A DNA stretch of 64,000 nucleotides from Candidatus Hadersleviella danica (GTDB lineage: Bacteria > Chloroflexota > Anaerolineae > Promineifilales > Promineifilaceae): NCBI GenBank assembly GCA_016711405.1, contig JADJSZ010000016.1, forward strand, positions 1 through 64,000, written 5' to 3'. The notes beneath the pieces are model-generated. The model saw nothing but the letters and a program-made list of their open reading frames with translations. It made no database searches and was not told the DNA's origin. Numbering within the stretch: the first letter of the stretch is position 1; each line of letters begins with the position of its first letter. This document shows, in pieces, positions 19,365 through 28,362 of this stretch. A program made the translations under genes and the position numbers.

Positions 19365-20591
19365 ATGCACAAAAAGCAAACCAAATGGTCTCTGCTGATG
19401 CTTCTGTTAGCGGCCGTCGTCATGGTGGCCTGTCAACCCCAGACCGTCGAAGTAACCCGCGTTGTTACCGAAGAGGTCTCCGTTGAAGTACCCGTCGAGA
19501 TTGAAGTGGAAGTGACCCGCGTCGTCACCGAAACCGTCACCGAAACTGTTACCGAAGTCGTCACCGAAACTGTCGAAGTGGAAGTAATGACCGACGTAGC
19601 CCCCTTGGGTTCCGATGACAACCCCATCAAGGTGTTGTTCGTCCCCTCCGTGGATGCTGATGTCATTGTCAGCGGTGGTGAATTACTAGCCGAACAACTC
19701 AAGGAAGCCACAGGCTACACCTTTGAAGTAAGCGTTCCCACCAGCTACGCCGCCACCATCGAAGCGATGTGCGCTTCCCCCGCCGACACCATCGGCTTCA
19801 TCCCCGCCTTGGGCTATGTGTTGGCCAACGAGCGTTGTGGGGTGCAAGTGGGTAACGCGGCCGTGCGCAATGGCCTGCCTTGGTACGCCGCCCAATTCAT
19901 CGTCCGTTCCGATAGCGGTATCGAGAGCTTAGAAGATTTGGCAGGCAAGACATGGGCCGTCCCCAGCGTCACCTCCACCTCTGGCTTCCTCTTCCCCAGC
20001 GCTATGTTGAGCGACTTGGGCGTGGAACCCGGCGAAATCGTCGAAGCGGGTGGCCACACCCAAGCAATCTTGGCCGTCTACAACGGTGACGTTGATTTCG
20101 CGACCTCTTTCTTCAGCCCCCCCCTGTTGCCCGCCGAACTCGGCCGTACATGGACTTATGGCGTAGATGACCCCGAGCTGTGGCGCGCCGCCTCTGGCTC
20201 TCCAGAACGTGTTGAAGGGCGCGTCTTCGTTGGTGGAACCCCCGATGAAGGTGGCTACCGCATCTTGGATGCTCGTGCAGGGGCAATGGAAACCGCTCCC
20301 GACATCTTCGATACCACCACGATTTTGGCCCTCACCGACCAAATCCCCAACGACACCGTCTCCTTTGGCTCCCAATTCCCCTTGGGTCAAGCGCAAGAAA
20401 TCATCGCCGCTTTATCGGCCTACATTGGTTCCGATGCTTGCTTGAACCCCGCCGAAGGTGTTGTCACCCTCTGCTCCGATGACTTCTATGGCTGGACTGG
20501 TGCCGCTCCCGTCAGCGACTCCTTCTTTGACCCCGTCCGCTTCCTGATTAGCGCTTTGGGTTACACCGAAGAAGACATCTTGGGCGAATAG
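19365..20591 (+). CDS. phnD: phosphonate/phosphite-type ABC transporter substrate-binding lipoprotein
   Basis: About 408 residues. AAGGAGAAG precedes ATG 19365. The signal peptide ends in the lipobox VVMVAC, then QPQTVEVTRVVTEE begins a roughly 50-residue Val/Thr/Glu repeat linker typical of Chloroflexota lipoproteins. The PhnD-type binding domain follows: NPIKVLFVPSVDADVIVSGG, GYTFEVSVPTSYAATIEAMC, DTIGFIPALGYVLA, FIVRSDSGIESLEDLAGKTW and TSGFLFPSAML. It would capture a phosphonate, phosphite or phosphate ester outside the membrane. A terminator directly after it, ahead of phnC, would leave more binding protein than transporter. Confidence 0.9.
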   Translation: MHKKQTKWSLLMLLLAAVVMVACQPQTVEVTRVVTEEVSVEVPVEIEVEVTRVVTETVTETVTEVVTETVEVEVMTDVAPLGSDDNPIKVLFVPSVDADVIVSGGELLAEQLKEATGYTFEVSVPTSYAATIEAMCASPADTIGFIPALGYVLANERCGVQVGNAAVRNGLPWYAAQFIVRSDSGIESLEDLAGKTWAVPSVTSTSGFLFPSAMLSDLGVEPGEIVEAGGHTQAILAVYNGDVDFATSFFSPPLLPAELGRTWTYGVDDPELWRAASGSPERVEGRVFVGGTPDEGGYRILDARAGAMETAPDIFDTTTILALTDQIPNDTVSFGSQFPLGQAQEIIAALSAYIGSDACLNPAEGVVTLCSDDFYGWTGAAPVSDSFFDPVRFLISALGYTEEDILGE

Positions 20592-20608
20592 TCGCCACCA
20601 AGACCCCC

Positions 20609-20644
20609 AAGAGCTAGGAGAAATCATTCTCCTAGCTCTTTTTT
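20609..20644 (+). terminator. intercistronic terminator/attenuator between phnD and phnC
   Basis: AAGAGCTAGGAGAA, small loop, TTCTCCTAGCTCTT then TTTT. A perfect stem with a T-tail; partial read-through would set the PhnD to PhnCE ratio. Confidence 0.85.
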
Positions 20645-20645
20645 G

Positions 20646-20702
20646 TAAAAAGTGGAAAGTAAAAAGTGCCCTCCACTTTTGACTTTCCACTTTTCACTTC
20701 TT
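20646..20702. repeat. AAAAGTG/CACTTTT repeat with fold-back
   Basis: AAAAAGTGGAAAGTAAAAAG against CCACTTTTGACTTTCCACTT. Follows the phnD terminator. Confidence 0.75.
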
Positions 20703-20774
20703 ATTTCTCACTTTCTGCGCCCCTTCCTATTTCCCATTTTCCAGAGCCACCACAAACAAAACAGCTAAATTCCC

Positions 20775-21526
20775 ATGTTACGTGTACAAAATCTCACTAA
20801 GATTTACGATGATGGCACACAGGCACTTGACAATGTGAGCTTTGAAGTTCCCAAAGGACAGTTCCTCGCCGTTGTTGGCCTCAGTGGGTCGGGCAAAAGC
20901 ACACTTTTACGGTGCATCAACCGGCTCATCCACCCCACGGCCGGGGATATTTGGTGGAACGACACCCATCTTTCCCATGTCACAGGTGAAGAATTGCGCC
21001 GCGCCCGGCGCAAAATTGGCATGATCTTTCAACATTTTAATTTGGTAGACCGCTCCTCGGTGCTGACCAATGTGTTGAGCGGCCGTCTTGGCTATGTCAA
21101 CCCCTTGCCAGCGTATTTAATCTCTTCCCCAAGGTAGATGTCGCTCGCGCCGAAGCCAATCTTGCCCGCGTGGGCATCGGCGATAAAACCAACAACCGCG
21201 CCGATGAGTTGAGCGGTGGCCAAAAACAGCGCGTCGGCATTGCCCGCGCCCTCATGCAAGAGCCAGAAATTATGCTGGCCGATGAGCCTGTGGCCAGCCT
21301 CGACCCTGTGCTGGCGCACAGCATCATGGGGAGATTGAAGCAAATTACCCAAGAAGATGGCATTACGGTGCTGTGCAGTTTGCACTTTTTGGATTTGGTG
21401 CAACAGTATGGCGATAGCGTCATTGCGCTCAACAACGGCCGTCTCGTCTTCCAAGGTCGCCCCGACGAAATTGACGACCGCCGCTTCAAAGAAATCTACG
21501 GCAAAGATGCCGAACGCATTGGGTAG
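20775..21526 (+). CDS. phnC: phosphonate-type ABC transporter ATP-binding protein (one frameshift)
   Basis: About 250 residues. Walker A GLSGSGKSTLL, then the Q-loop region KIGMIFQHFNLVDRSSVLTNVL and the PhnC hallmark SGRLGYV. The frame is lost near 21120 (one A missing after NPLPAYL) and resumes as LFPKVDVARAEANLARVGIGDK. The signature LSGGQKQRVGIARAL, Walker B IMLADEPVASLD, D-loop and H-loop (SLHFLDLVQQYGD) follow. Length and motifs fit PhnC. It would power the permease encoded next. The indel is probably an error. Confidence 0.88.
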
Positions 21527-21585
21527 ATTAGCTATCAGCTGTAAGCCATATGCTGACAAGCTGACAAGTTCCAAGGAGAACAAAC

Positions 21586-23427
21586 ATGCGACGTGGACGC
21601 AAGACCGAAGAATTAAGCCCCGCACTCAAGGCGTTACGCACCGTAGTCACCATTCTCGTTTTATTTGTGGTGTTTGCGTATGCCACCGAGGCGACCAATA
21701 TCAATTTAGAGGAGCCACTAGAGCCAAAGCGGCAAGAAACCGCCCTACGAGCCTTACGCGCCTTGGCTCGCCCTGATTTCTTCACCTACTACGAAGAAAA
21801 TCGGACAACAGATATTCTAATAAGAATGCCTTGCCCCGAAAGCATTCAGGGTGCCCAAACAACACAGGGGGAACGTGTTGTTATTTTGTCGCCCAATTGC
21901 GCCAGCACGACCCAAGAGGTGCTGACCCTGACAGGGAGTGGTTTTCGGCCGCGCACAAGCGGCATTATTCGTTGGCATCCCCCCGGTGAGGTGGCCACCA
22001 CCCGTGCCCTCACCAGCTTTCGCACCGATTTAGAGGGCAATTTTGTGGTGAGCTTCTCCATGCCCGACATTCGGCCGACGGATGAGCCACAACGCATTGA
22101 AGTAGATGAAAAATGGCAAACGGGCATTAGCGGCCTAAGCGACGCTTCCAAAACGACTATCGAGAAAATCTTGGAGACGATTCTCTTGGCGCTTTTGGCC
22201 ACGACTGTCGGCACACTGCTCTCCATTCCCCTCTCCTTTTTGGCGGCACGCAACCTCATGGAAAATGTGGGGTCGCCCTTAGCGGCCGTTATGGCAGGCA
22301 TTATCGCCCTGCCCATTGCCTACATCGCTAGCCGCGAAATCATGAGCGCCATGCTCCAAGTCAGTACCTTGCTCGGCCAACCATGGCTGATGGTCGTCGT
22401 GTTGGCCATCGTCATTGTCGCCGTCTATGCTGTCATGAACGTCGGTTCGCCCCTATTTAACACCGATGAAGTGCCCACAGGCGGGAGTTTGCTCATCACC
22501 CTGCGCTTCTTCGCCTTTTTTGGCCTGCTCATGTTTGGCATGGCTTTGTTGGGCGATTTGGGCATGATCTTTGGCAACTGGTTGGCTGGCCAACTCGGCA
22601 GTTGGAGCTTCATGGGGAGTTTCATCGAATTGAGTGGTGAATTTATCCAAGTGCTTTCACCTGCCACTGTTGGGTTTTTGGTGGCCTTCGTGGCTATGTC
22701 GTGGGGAAGCCATTTTGGGCAAGAGGCGATTTTGCGGCTGGGAACCACATTTGCCAAGGTCATTACGGTGGTGCTGGCAGGTTTGGGCACGGCCGTCATC
22801 ATCTACGGCTTCGGCAGTGCCCTCAATTGGCTTTATGTGTTCGATGTGCCTGCGGTCTGGACAACTTACCCCGCCTTGATAGGTGGTGCGATAGCGGCCG
22901 TGGCCACCGCCCTCTTGTGGCCCCCCAATCGCCCCGTCCCCATCGGCCTGATTATCTACACCAGCATCCGCTCCATCCTGAACGTCATTCGTTCCATCGA
23001 GCCACTGGTCTATGTCATTATCTTCGCCGTGTGGGTTGGCATTGGCCCCTTCGCAGGCGTGTTGGCGCTCACCTTGCACACCATCGCCTCGCTGGGCAAG
23101 CTGTTCTCTGAGCAAGTCGAAAACATCTCGGAAGGTCCGCTCGAAGCGATTACGGCCACGGGCGCAAATCGGCTTCAGACCATCGTCTTTGCCGTCATTC
23201 CCCAAATCGTGCCCCCCTACATCGCCTTCACCCTCTACCGCTGGGACATCAACGTGCGTATGTCCACCATCATCGGGTTCGGTGGTGGCGGTGGTATCGG
23301 CTTCGTCTTGGCACAGGCCATTAACCTGCTCCAATACCGCCAAGCCAGTGTCATGATGATTGCCATTGCCATCGTCGTCGGCACACTTGACTATGTTAGC
23401 TCCAAGGTGCGGAGCCGCATTCTGTAA
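21586..23427 (+). CDS. phnE: phosphonate-type ABC transporter permease, enlarged
   Basis: 613 residues, more than twice a usual PhnE (about 270). GGAGAACAAAC precedes ATG. One N-terminal helix (VVTILVLFVVFAYA) leads to an extracytoplasmic region of about 160 residues. That region contains a small beta-domain (QEVLTLTGSGFRPRTSGIIRW, ALTSFRTDLEGNFVVSFSMP) resembling an IPT/Ig-like fold. It is followed by many membrane helices. The BPD_transp domain appears split: TIEKILETILLALLATTVGT early, and the EAA-type coupling loop EGPLEAITATGANRLQTIVFAVIPQIVPPY (20-residue core shown in part) near residue 515. The C-terminus TLDYVSSKVRSRIL is PhnE-like. The extra central helices are unusual. Confidence 0.85.
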   Translation: MRRGRKTEELSPALKALRTVVTILVLFVVFAYATEATNINLEEPLEPKRQETALRALRALARPDFFTYYEENRTTDILIRMPCPESIQGAQTTQGERVVILSPNCASTTQEVLTLTGSGFRPRTSGIIRWHPPGEVATTRALTSFRTDLEGNFVVSFSMPDIRPTDEPQRIEVDEKWQTGISGLSDASKTTIEKILETILLALLATTVGTLLSIPLSFLAARNLMENVGSPLAAVMAGIIALPIAYIASREIMSAMLQVSTLLGQPWLMVVVLAIVIVAVYAVMNVGSPLFNTDEVPTGGSLLITLRFFAFFGLLMFGMALLGDLGMIFGNWLAGQLGSWSFMGSFIELSGEFIQVLSPATVGFLVAFVAMSWGSHFGQEAILRLGTTFAKVITVVLAGLGTAVIIYGFGSALNWLYVFDVPAVWTTYPALIGGAIAAVATALLWPPNRPVPIGLIIYTSIRSILNVIRSIEPLVYVIIFAVWVGIGPFAGVLALTLHTIASLGKLFSEQVENISEGPLEAITATGANRLQTIVFAVIPQIVPPYIAFTLYRWDINVRMSTIIGFGGGGGIGFVLAQAINLLQYRQASVMMIAIAIVVGTLDYVSSKVRSRIL

Positions 23428-23503
23428 AAAGTCAAAAATGAAAAGTGAGAAGTGGGGTTGCTTGTAAATCCCCTTCTCACTTTTTACCTTTCACTTTTTG
23501 CTG
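23426..23503. repeat. AAAAGTG/CACTTTT repeat with fold-back
   Basis: AAAAAGTCAAAAATGAAAAG and GTGAGAAGTGGGG face CCCCTTCTCACTTTTTACCT. It begins at the phnE stop and precedes the antiporter. Confidence 0.75.
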
Positions 23504-23516
23504 TACCTATGCTTCA

Positions 23517-24599
23517 ATGACTTTTTCAACCTTCCTGTTTTTTGTCCTCGGCCTCATTTTGTTGGTCGCAGGAGCCGATATTTTTGTGCGCGGAGCTTCC
23601 CGCTTGGCGGCCGCCATTGGCGTTTCCCCCCTCGTCATTGGCCTTACCGTTGTCGCCTATGGCACAAGTGCCCCAGAACTGGCTGTTAGCATCCAATCTA
23701 CCCTCACAGGCTATGGCGATATTTCCCTTGGCAACGTCATCGGCAGTAACATTGCCAACGTCTTGCTCATTTTAGGCTTGGCTTCGCTGGCCGCCCCGCT
23801 TATTGTGGATCAGCAGTTGGTGCGGTTAGATGTGCCAATTATGATTGGCATCTCTATCATTGTTTACCTCTTCAGCCTCAGCGGAACGATTCAGCCGTGG
23901 CAGGGTGTGTTGCTCGCTTTCGGTGCCGTGGCCTACACAGTTTTCCTCATTCGCCAGAGCCGCAAAGAGACCAAAGCGATTCAAGCCCAATATGCGGAGG
24001 AGTTTGATGAGACACCGCCGACCACGGCCGCGCAATGGCTCCTCACCGTCGGCTATGTCGTGATCGGCGGCCTCATGCTCGTCTTGGGCGCCAACTGGCT
24101 GGTTGAGAGCGCCATCACCTTTGCCCAATACTTTGGCATAAGCGAAGTCATTATCGGCCTCACCGTCGTTGCCGTGGGCACATCCCTGCCCGAAGTGGCC
24201 ACCTCCGTCGTGGCCAGCCTGCGTGGCGAACGGGATATTGCCGTGGGCAACGTTGTGGGGAGCAACATTTTTAATTTACTACTGGTACTTGGCGCGGCCA
24301 GTGCCATCTCCCCCAACGGCATGAGCGTGCCCGCCCAAACATTGGCCATTGATTTGCCCATCATGGTCGCCGTGGCTTTGCTCTGCTTACCCATTTTTGT
24401 GCGGGGCGAAATCCCGCGCTGGGTGGGCGGCCTATTTTTGGCCTATTACGTCGCCTATAATCTCTATTTGTACTTAAATGCCGCCCAAAGCGGGAGTTTA
24501 GACACCTTTATTTTTATCATGCTCCAACTGCTCATGCCCTTAACGGTGGTCGTGGTGGTCATCGCCGCCCTCCGTACATGGCTGGCCGAGAGGAGATAG
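23517..24599 (+). CDS. calcium/sodium antiporter-type cation exchanger (CaCA, YrbG-like)
   Basis: 360 residues with about ten membrane helices in two inverted halves. The alpha-repeat motifs are present: GTSAPELAVSIQS near residue 50 and GTSLPEVATSVVAS near 225. Each is followed by its partner, GNVIGSNIANVLLILG and GNVVGSNIFNLLLVLG. Such proteins exchange Ca2+ or other cations for Na+ or H+. The start MTFSTFLFFVLG at 23517 is preferred over an upstream start because the codons before it derive from the repeat. It lies 90 bases after phnE and 10 before the next gene, so probably in the same transcript. Confidence 0.9.
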   Translation: MTFSTFLFFVLGLILLVAGADIFVRGASRLAAAIGVSPLVIGLTVVAYGTSAPELAVSIQSTLTGYGDISLGNVIGSNIANVLLILGLASLAAPLIVDQQLVRLDVPIMIGISIIVYLFSLSGTIQPWQGVLLAFGAVAYTVFLIRQSRKETKAIQAQYAEEFDETPPTTAAQWLLTVGYVVIGGLMLVLGANWLVESAITFAQYFGISEVIIGLTVVAVGTSLPEVATSVVASLRGERDIAVGNVVGSNIFNLLLVLGAASAISPNGMSVPAQTLAIDLPIMVAVALLCLPIFVRGEIPRWVGGLFLAYYVAYNLYLYLNAAQSGSLDTFIFIMLQLLMPLTVVVVVIAALRTWLAERR

Positions 24600-24609
24600 T
24601 TCCTCACCT

Positions 24610-27215
24610 ATGCCCGAGATAGATTTTGGCCTCTACACCATTGGGCACGACGGCCGCACCCTGCCCGACCTCATCGCCCTGCTCAAACAACACCACATCG
24701 AATTTGTGGTCGATGTACGCCCGAACCCCATCACCCCCCAGCCCGATTTCAACCAACCCAACCTCATCCCCCAGTTGCAAGAGCAAGGCTTGCGCTACCT
24801 CTTTTTGGGCGATTCCTTCCGCCTCAAAGCGGAAGAACCAGCCTACCAATACGCCTTGCAACGATTGCAAAACGCCTATGGCCAACGGCGGCGGGTTGCC
24901 TTGCTCGGCCGCACGGCCGCCCCGAGCAGTGCCCGCGTGGCCAACACATCGGCCACGCCCTTGCCGAGCAAAACATGGCCGTCTGGCACATCGAAGAAGA
25001 TGGGAGCCTGCAACCCCATGCGACTGTAGCCAATCGGCCGCGCCCGGCCGCCCACACCCCCGCCGAAATTCTGCGCCACACCTTCGGCTACCCCGAATTT
25101 CGCCCCCTCCAAGCCGACATCATCCACAACGCCCTGAATCGGCGCGACACGCTGGCCATTATGCCCACGGGGAGCGGCAAATCGCTCTGCTACCAAATCC
25201 CCGCCCTGCTATTCGATGGGCTAACGGTGGTCGTCTCGCCGCTCATCTCGCTCATGCAAGACCAAGTGATGCAGTTACACGCCCTTGGGGTTTCGGCCGC
25301 TTACTTGAACAGCAGTTTGGACTACGCCACCTACGGCCAAACGGTGCAAGACATTCGGGCGGGGCGCTACAAACTGCTCTACGCCGCCCCCGAAACACTC
25401 CTACGCGACGAAACGCTCAATTTGCTCAGCCAAACCCAGCTCGATGCGTTGGTCATAGACGAAGCGCATTGCATCTCGTCATGGGGGCACGATTTTCGGC
25501 CCGAGTACCGCCAAATTGCGGCCGTGCGCCAACGCTTCCCCTCGGCCGTCTGCCTCGCCTTCACCGCCACCGCCACCCCGCGTGTCCAACAAGACATCAA
25601 GCAAACCCTCCATTTTCGGGATGAAAACGAGTTTTTGGCCAGTTTCGACCGTCCCAACCTGTTTTTAGAGGTGTTGCCCAAGCGAGATGCCATCGCCCAA
25701 GTGTTGGCCTTTGTGCGCGAACGGCCGTCCACCGAGAGCGGGATCATTTACTGCGCCACCCGCAAACAGGTGGATAACATCACGGCCGCCCTACGCCATG
25801 CGGGGTTTAATGCCCTGCCTTATCATGGCGGCATGGATAGCGAAACCCGCGCCGCCAACCAAAACGCCTTCATCTACGACAAAGTGCCCATCATGGTGGC
25901 CACCATCGCCTTTGGCATGGGCATCAACAAGCCCGATGTGCGCTATGTGCTCCACGCCGATTTGCCCAAAGATGTGGAAAGCTATTATCAGCAAATCGGC
26001 CGCGCTGGGCGCGATGGCTTGCCCGCCCATTGCCGCCTCCTCCTCAGTTTGGGCGATGTGTTCACCCAACGCAAACTCATCGAAAGCAACGACCCCGCCG
26101 AGCAGGCTGGCCAACACGCCCGCTTGGATGAGATGGTGCGCTGGGCACAAGCGGCCGATTGCCGCCGCAACCGCTTGCTGGCCTATTTTGGCGAAACCGC
26201 CAGCCCCACCACCTGCGACCAGTGCGACAATTGCCGCCAAACGGAACACGCCACGGCCGATTTAACCATTGCCGCCCAAAAATTCCTGTCTTGTGTCAAG
26301 CGCACAGGCGGCCGTTTCGGAGCCAGCCACATCATCAAAATTTTGCGCGGCTCCCGCGATAAAAAATTGTTGCAGTGGGGGCACGACAAGCTCTCCACCT
26401 ACAACATCGGCCAAGAGTTTAGCAACCACGAATGGCAATTCCTCGCCCAACAATTTGTGCAGATGGATTTGCTGGAGCCAGATTTACAGTACCAAACCCT
26501 AAAGTTAACGGCCGAGGGCGAGGCCGTGCTAAAAGGCAAACCCGTAGCAGGGCGGCTCCCCCACTGGGAAGATGGCTCGCCGCGCAAAGAATCGGCCGCC
26601 GACCTATCGCCCCGCCACCCCGAACTATTCGAGGTGTTGCGCCGCAAACGGGCCGAATTAGCGGCCGAACTCAACTATCCCCCTTACGCCATCTTCCCCG
26701 ACCGCACCCTCATCGAAATGGCCACCTATCTGCCCCAATCGCCAGCCTCGCTGGCCAATGTGCATGGGGTGGGTGAGTTAAAGCTCAAGCGGTATGGGGA
26801 GCCGTTTATCAAGCTCATCCAATGGTATTGCCGCAACAATGGGCTGGCCGAGGAAGCACGCCCCACAACGGCCGTGCCCTCGTCCCCCCCGCCCACTTCG
26901 CTTTCGCCCCGTGCCCTGCAAATGGCGCAGGCGTTCACCAACGGCCGCACCATCCCCGATTTGGTGCGCGAGCAGGGGGTTAAGCGGCAAACCATTATCA
27001 GTCACTTGGGTGACTATGTGAAAGCAGGCCACAAGTTGCCTGCCGAACGGTTGCAAGAAGAATCGGAGCTGACCGCCGAGCAACAAGCGGCCGTGATGAC
27101 CGCCTTCGACACCCACGGCGGCGATTATTTGCGGCCGATTTACGATGCCCTACAAGGCCAAGTAGATTACGACGAACTCCATCTATGGCGAATTATTTGG
27201 ATAATTGGAGCGTGA
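24610..27215 (+). CDS. recQ: DUF488 - RecQ helicase fusion (one frameshift)
   Basis: The first about 120 residues are DUF488: LYTIGHDGRTLPDLIALLKQ, EFVVDVRPNPITPQPDFN, LRYLFLGDSFRLK. A C-run indel near 24925 shifts the frame; with one C added it continues PEQCPRGQHIGHALAEQNMA and VWHIEEDGS, the usual DUF488 end. RecQ then starts without a stop: AEILRHTFGYPEFRPLQADI, Walker A MPTGSGKSLCYQ, VIDEAHCISSWGHDFRP, QQIGRAGRDG and zinc cysteines including CDQCDNC. The RQC winged helix, an HRDC domain (RTLIEMATYLPQSPASLANV) and a C-terminal HTH_40 region (NGRTIPDLVREQGVKRQTI) follow. 3'-5' DNA helicase of recombination/repair; the DUF488 role is unknown. Confidence 0.9.
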
Positions 27216-27223
27216 ATTTGACT

Positions 27224-28051
27224 ATGTACACCACTCTGATAGACCCTGCCACCCTGTATGCCCACCACGCCGCGCCCGATTGGGTGGTGGTAGATTGCCG
27301 CTTTAGTTTGGCGGACACGGCCGCTGGCCAACACGCCTACACGGCCGCGCACATCCCCACCGCTGTCTACGCCCACCTCGACAACGACCTGAGCAGTACC
27401 CCTGTGACAGACAGTGGGCGACATCCTTTGCCTGCTCCTAATTCGCTACGCGAATTATTCGGCCGCATAGGCATCACCGCTACTACCCAAGTAGTGACCT
27501 ACGACAATGCAGGTGGCATGGTGGCCAGCCGGTTGTGGTGGATGCTTCGCTACATGGGGCATGAGGCTGTCGCGGTGCTGGATGGGGGCTGGCAAGTGTG
27601 GGAAGCGGCGGGCTACCCCACCCGTGCGGGGGTGGAGCAAAATGCGCCCGCTGTTTTCGTCGGCCAGCCCCGCACCGAATGGCTCGTCGTCTTAGATGAG
27701 GTTCCCCACCAACCCCTGCTCATAGATTCCCGCGATGCGGATCGTTACCGAGGCGAAAATGAGACGATTGACCCCCGCGCAGGCCATATTCCGCGAGCCA
27801 TTAATTACCCGTTTCGCGCCAATTTGGCGGCCGACGGCCGTTACCGCTCCCCTGCCGAGTTGCGTGAGCAACTCACGGCCGTGTTGGGGCAAACCCCACC
27901 CGCGCAAGCCACGTTCTATTGCGGCTCAGGGGTCAGCGCCTGTGTTAATTTGCTGGCGCTGGCACACGCAGGGCTGGGCGACGGCCGTCTCTATGTTGGT
28001 TCGTGGAGCGAATGGAGCAGTGATACTGGGCGTGAAATCGTGGTAGGGTGA
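27224..28051 (+). CDS. 3-mercaptopyruvate/thiosulfate sulfurtransferase (two rhodanese domains)
   Basis: 275 residues with tandem rhodanese domains. The inactive N-terminal one shows VVDCRFSLADTAAGQHAY and AGGMVASRLWWMLRYMGH. The catalytic one shows LLIDSRDADRYRGENE, the GHIPRAINYPF motif and the active-site loop YCGSGVSAC, with Cys near residue 232. The CGSGVSA loop is of SseA type and favours mercaptopyruvate or thiosulfate as donor. Start ATG 27224 is chosen (eight bases after the recQ stop); an upstream ATG at 27185 would overlap recQ. Last gene before a strong terminator. Confidence 0.88.
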   Translation: MYTTLIDPATLYAHHAAPDWVVVDCRFSLADTAAGQHAYTAAHIPTAVYAHLDNDLSSTPVTDSGRHPLPAPNSLRELFGRIGITATTQVVTYDNAGGMVASRLWWMLRYMGHEAVAVLDGGWQVWEAAGYPTRAGVEQNAPAVFVGQPRTEWLVVLDEVPHQPLLIDSRDADRYRGENETIDPRAGHIPRAINYPFRANLAADGRYRSPAELREQLTAVLGQTPPAQATFYCGSGVSACVNLLALAHAGLGDGRLYVGSWSEWSSDTGREIVVG

Positions 28052-28097
28052 TAATCACCCTATTTGCTACGCGAATTTTTTGATATTTGGAGGGAGC

Positions 28098-28135
28098 AAA
28101 AAGGCGGCCGTAAATTCGCTACGGCCGCCTTTTTG
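28098..28135 (+). terminator. strong Rho-independent terminator closing the phnD-to-rhodanese block
   Basis: AAAAAGGCGGCCGTA, loop AATTCGC, TACGGCCGCCTTTTT. Perfect 10-bp GC stem with A and T flanks; could act both ways. Confidence 0.92.
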
Positions 28136-28180
28136 CTTGACATAAACACCACAAGCCCTAATTTTATGTTTACCAAATGG

Positions 28181-28208
28181 TTGATATTATGAAAAGTACG
28201 GTTATAAT
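28181..28208 (+). promoter_or_regulatory. promoter of the Xer recombinase gene
   Basis: TTGATA (28181-28186), 16 bases, TATAAT (28203-28208). It implies a 5' leader of about 150 bases, in which I see no riboswitch I can name. AGGAGCAATTCA precedes the ATG. Confidence 0.6.
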
Positions 28209-28362
28209 AAACATAAATAGGATTACATAATCAATAAACAGTGCCACACTGACTGTGCTATCTACGCGAAAATTAGTGCTTGGGAAAGGAGAGAGTCCCA
28301 CTCACTAAGTAAGTAGCCCAATCACGACCAAGCAAGCAGAGATTTTATATAGGAGCAATTCA

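Noticed and set aside
19440..19590. Repeated GTTACCGAAG-like units in phnD considered as a CRISPR or tandem DNA repeat
   Set aside because: They encode the Val-Thr-Glu lipoprotein linker, with synonymous variation and no spacers.
24626..25624. 332-codon plus-strand frame over DUF488-RecQ
   Set aside because: Alternative register; Walker A and DEAH motifs lie in the other frame.
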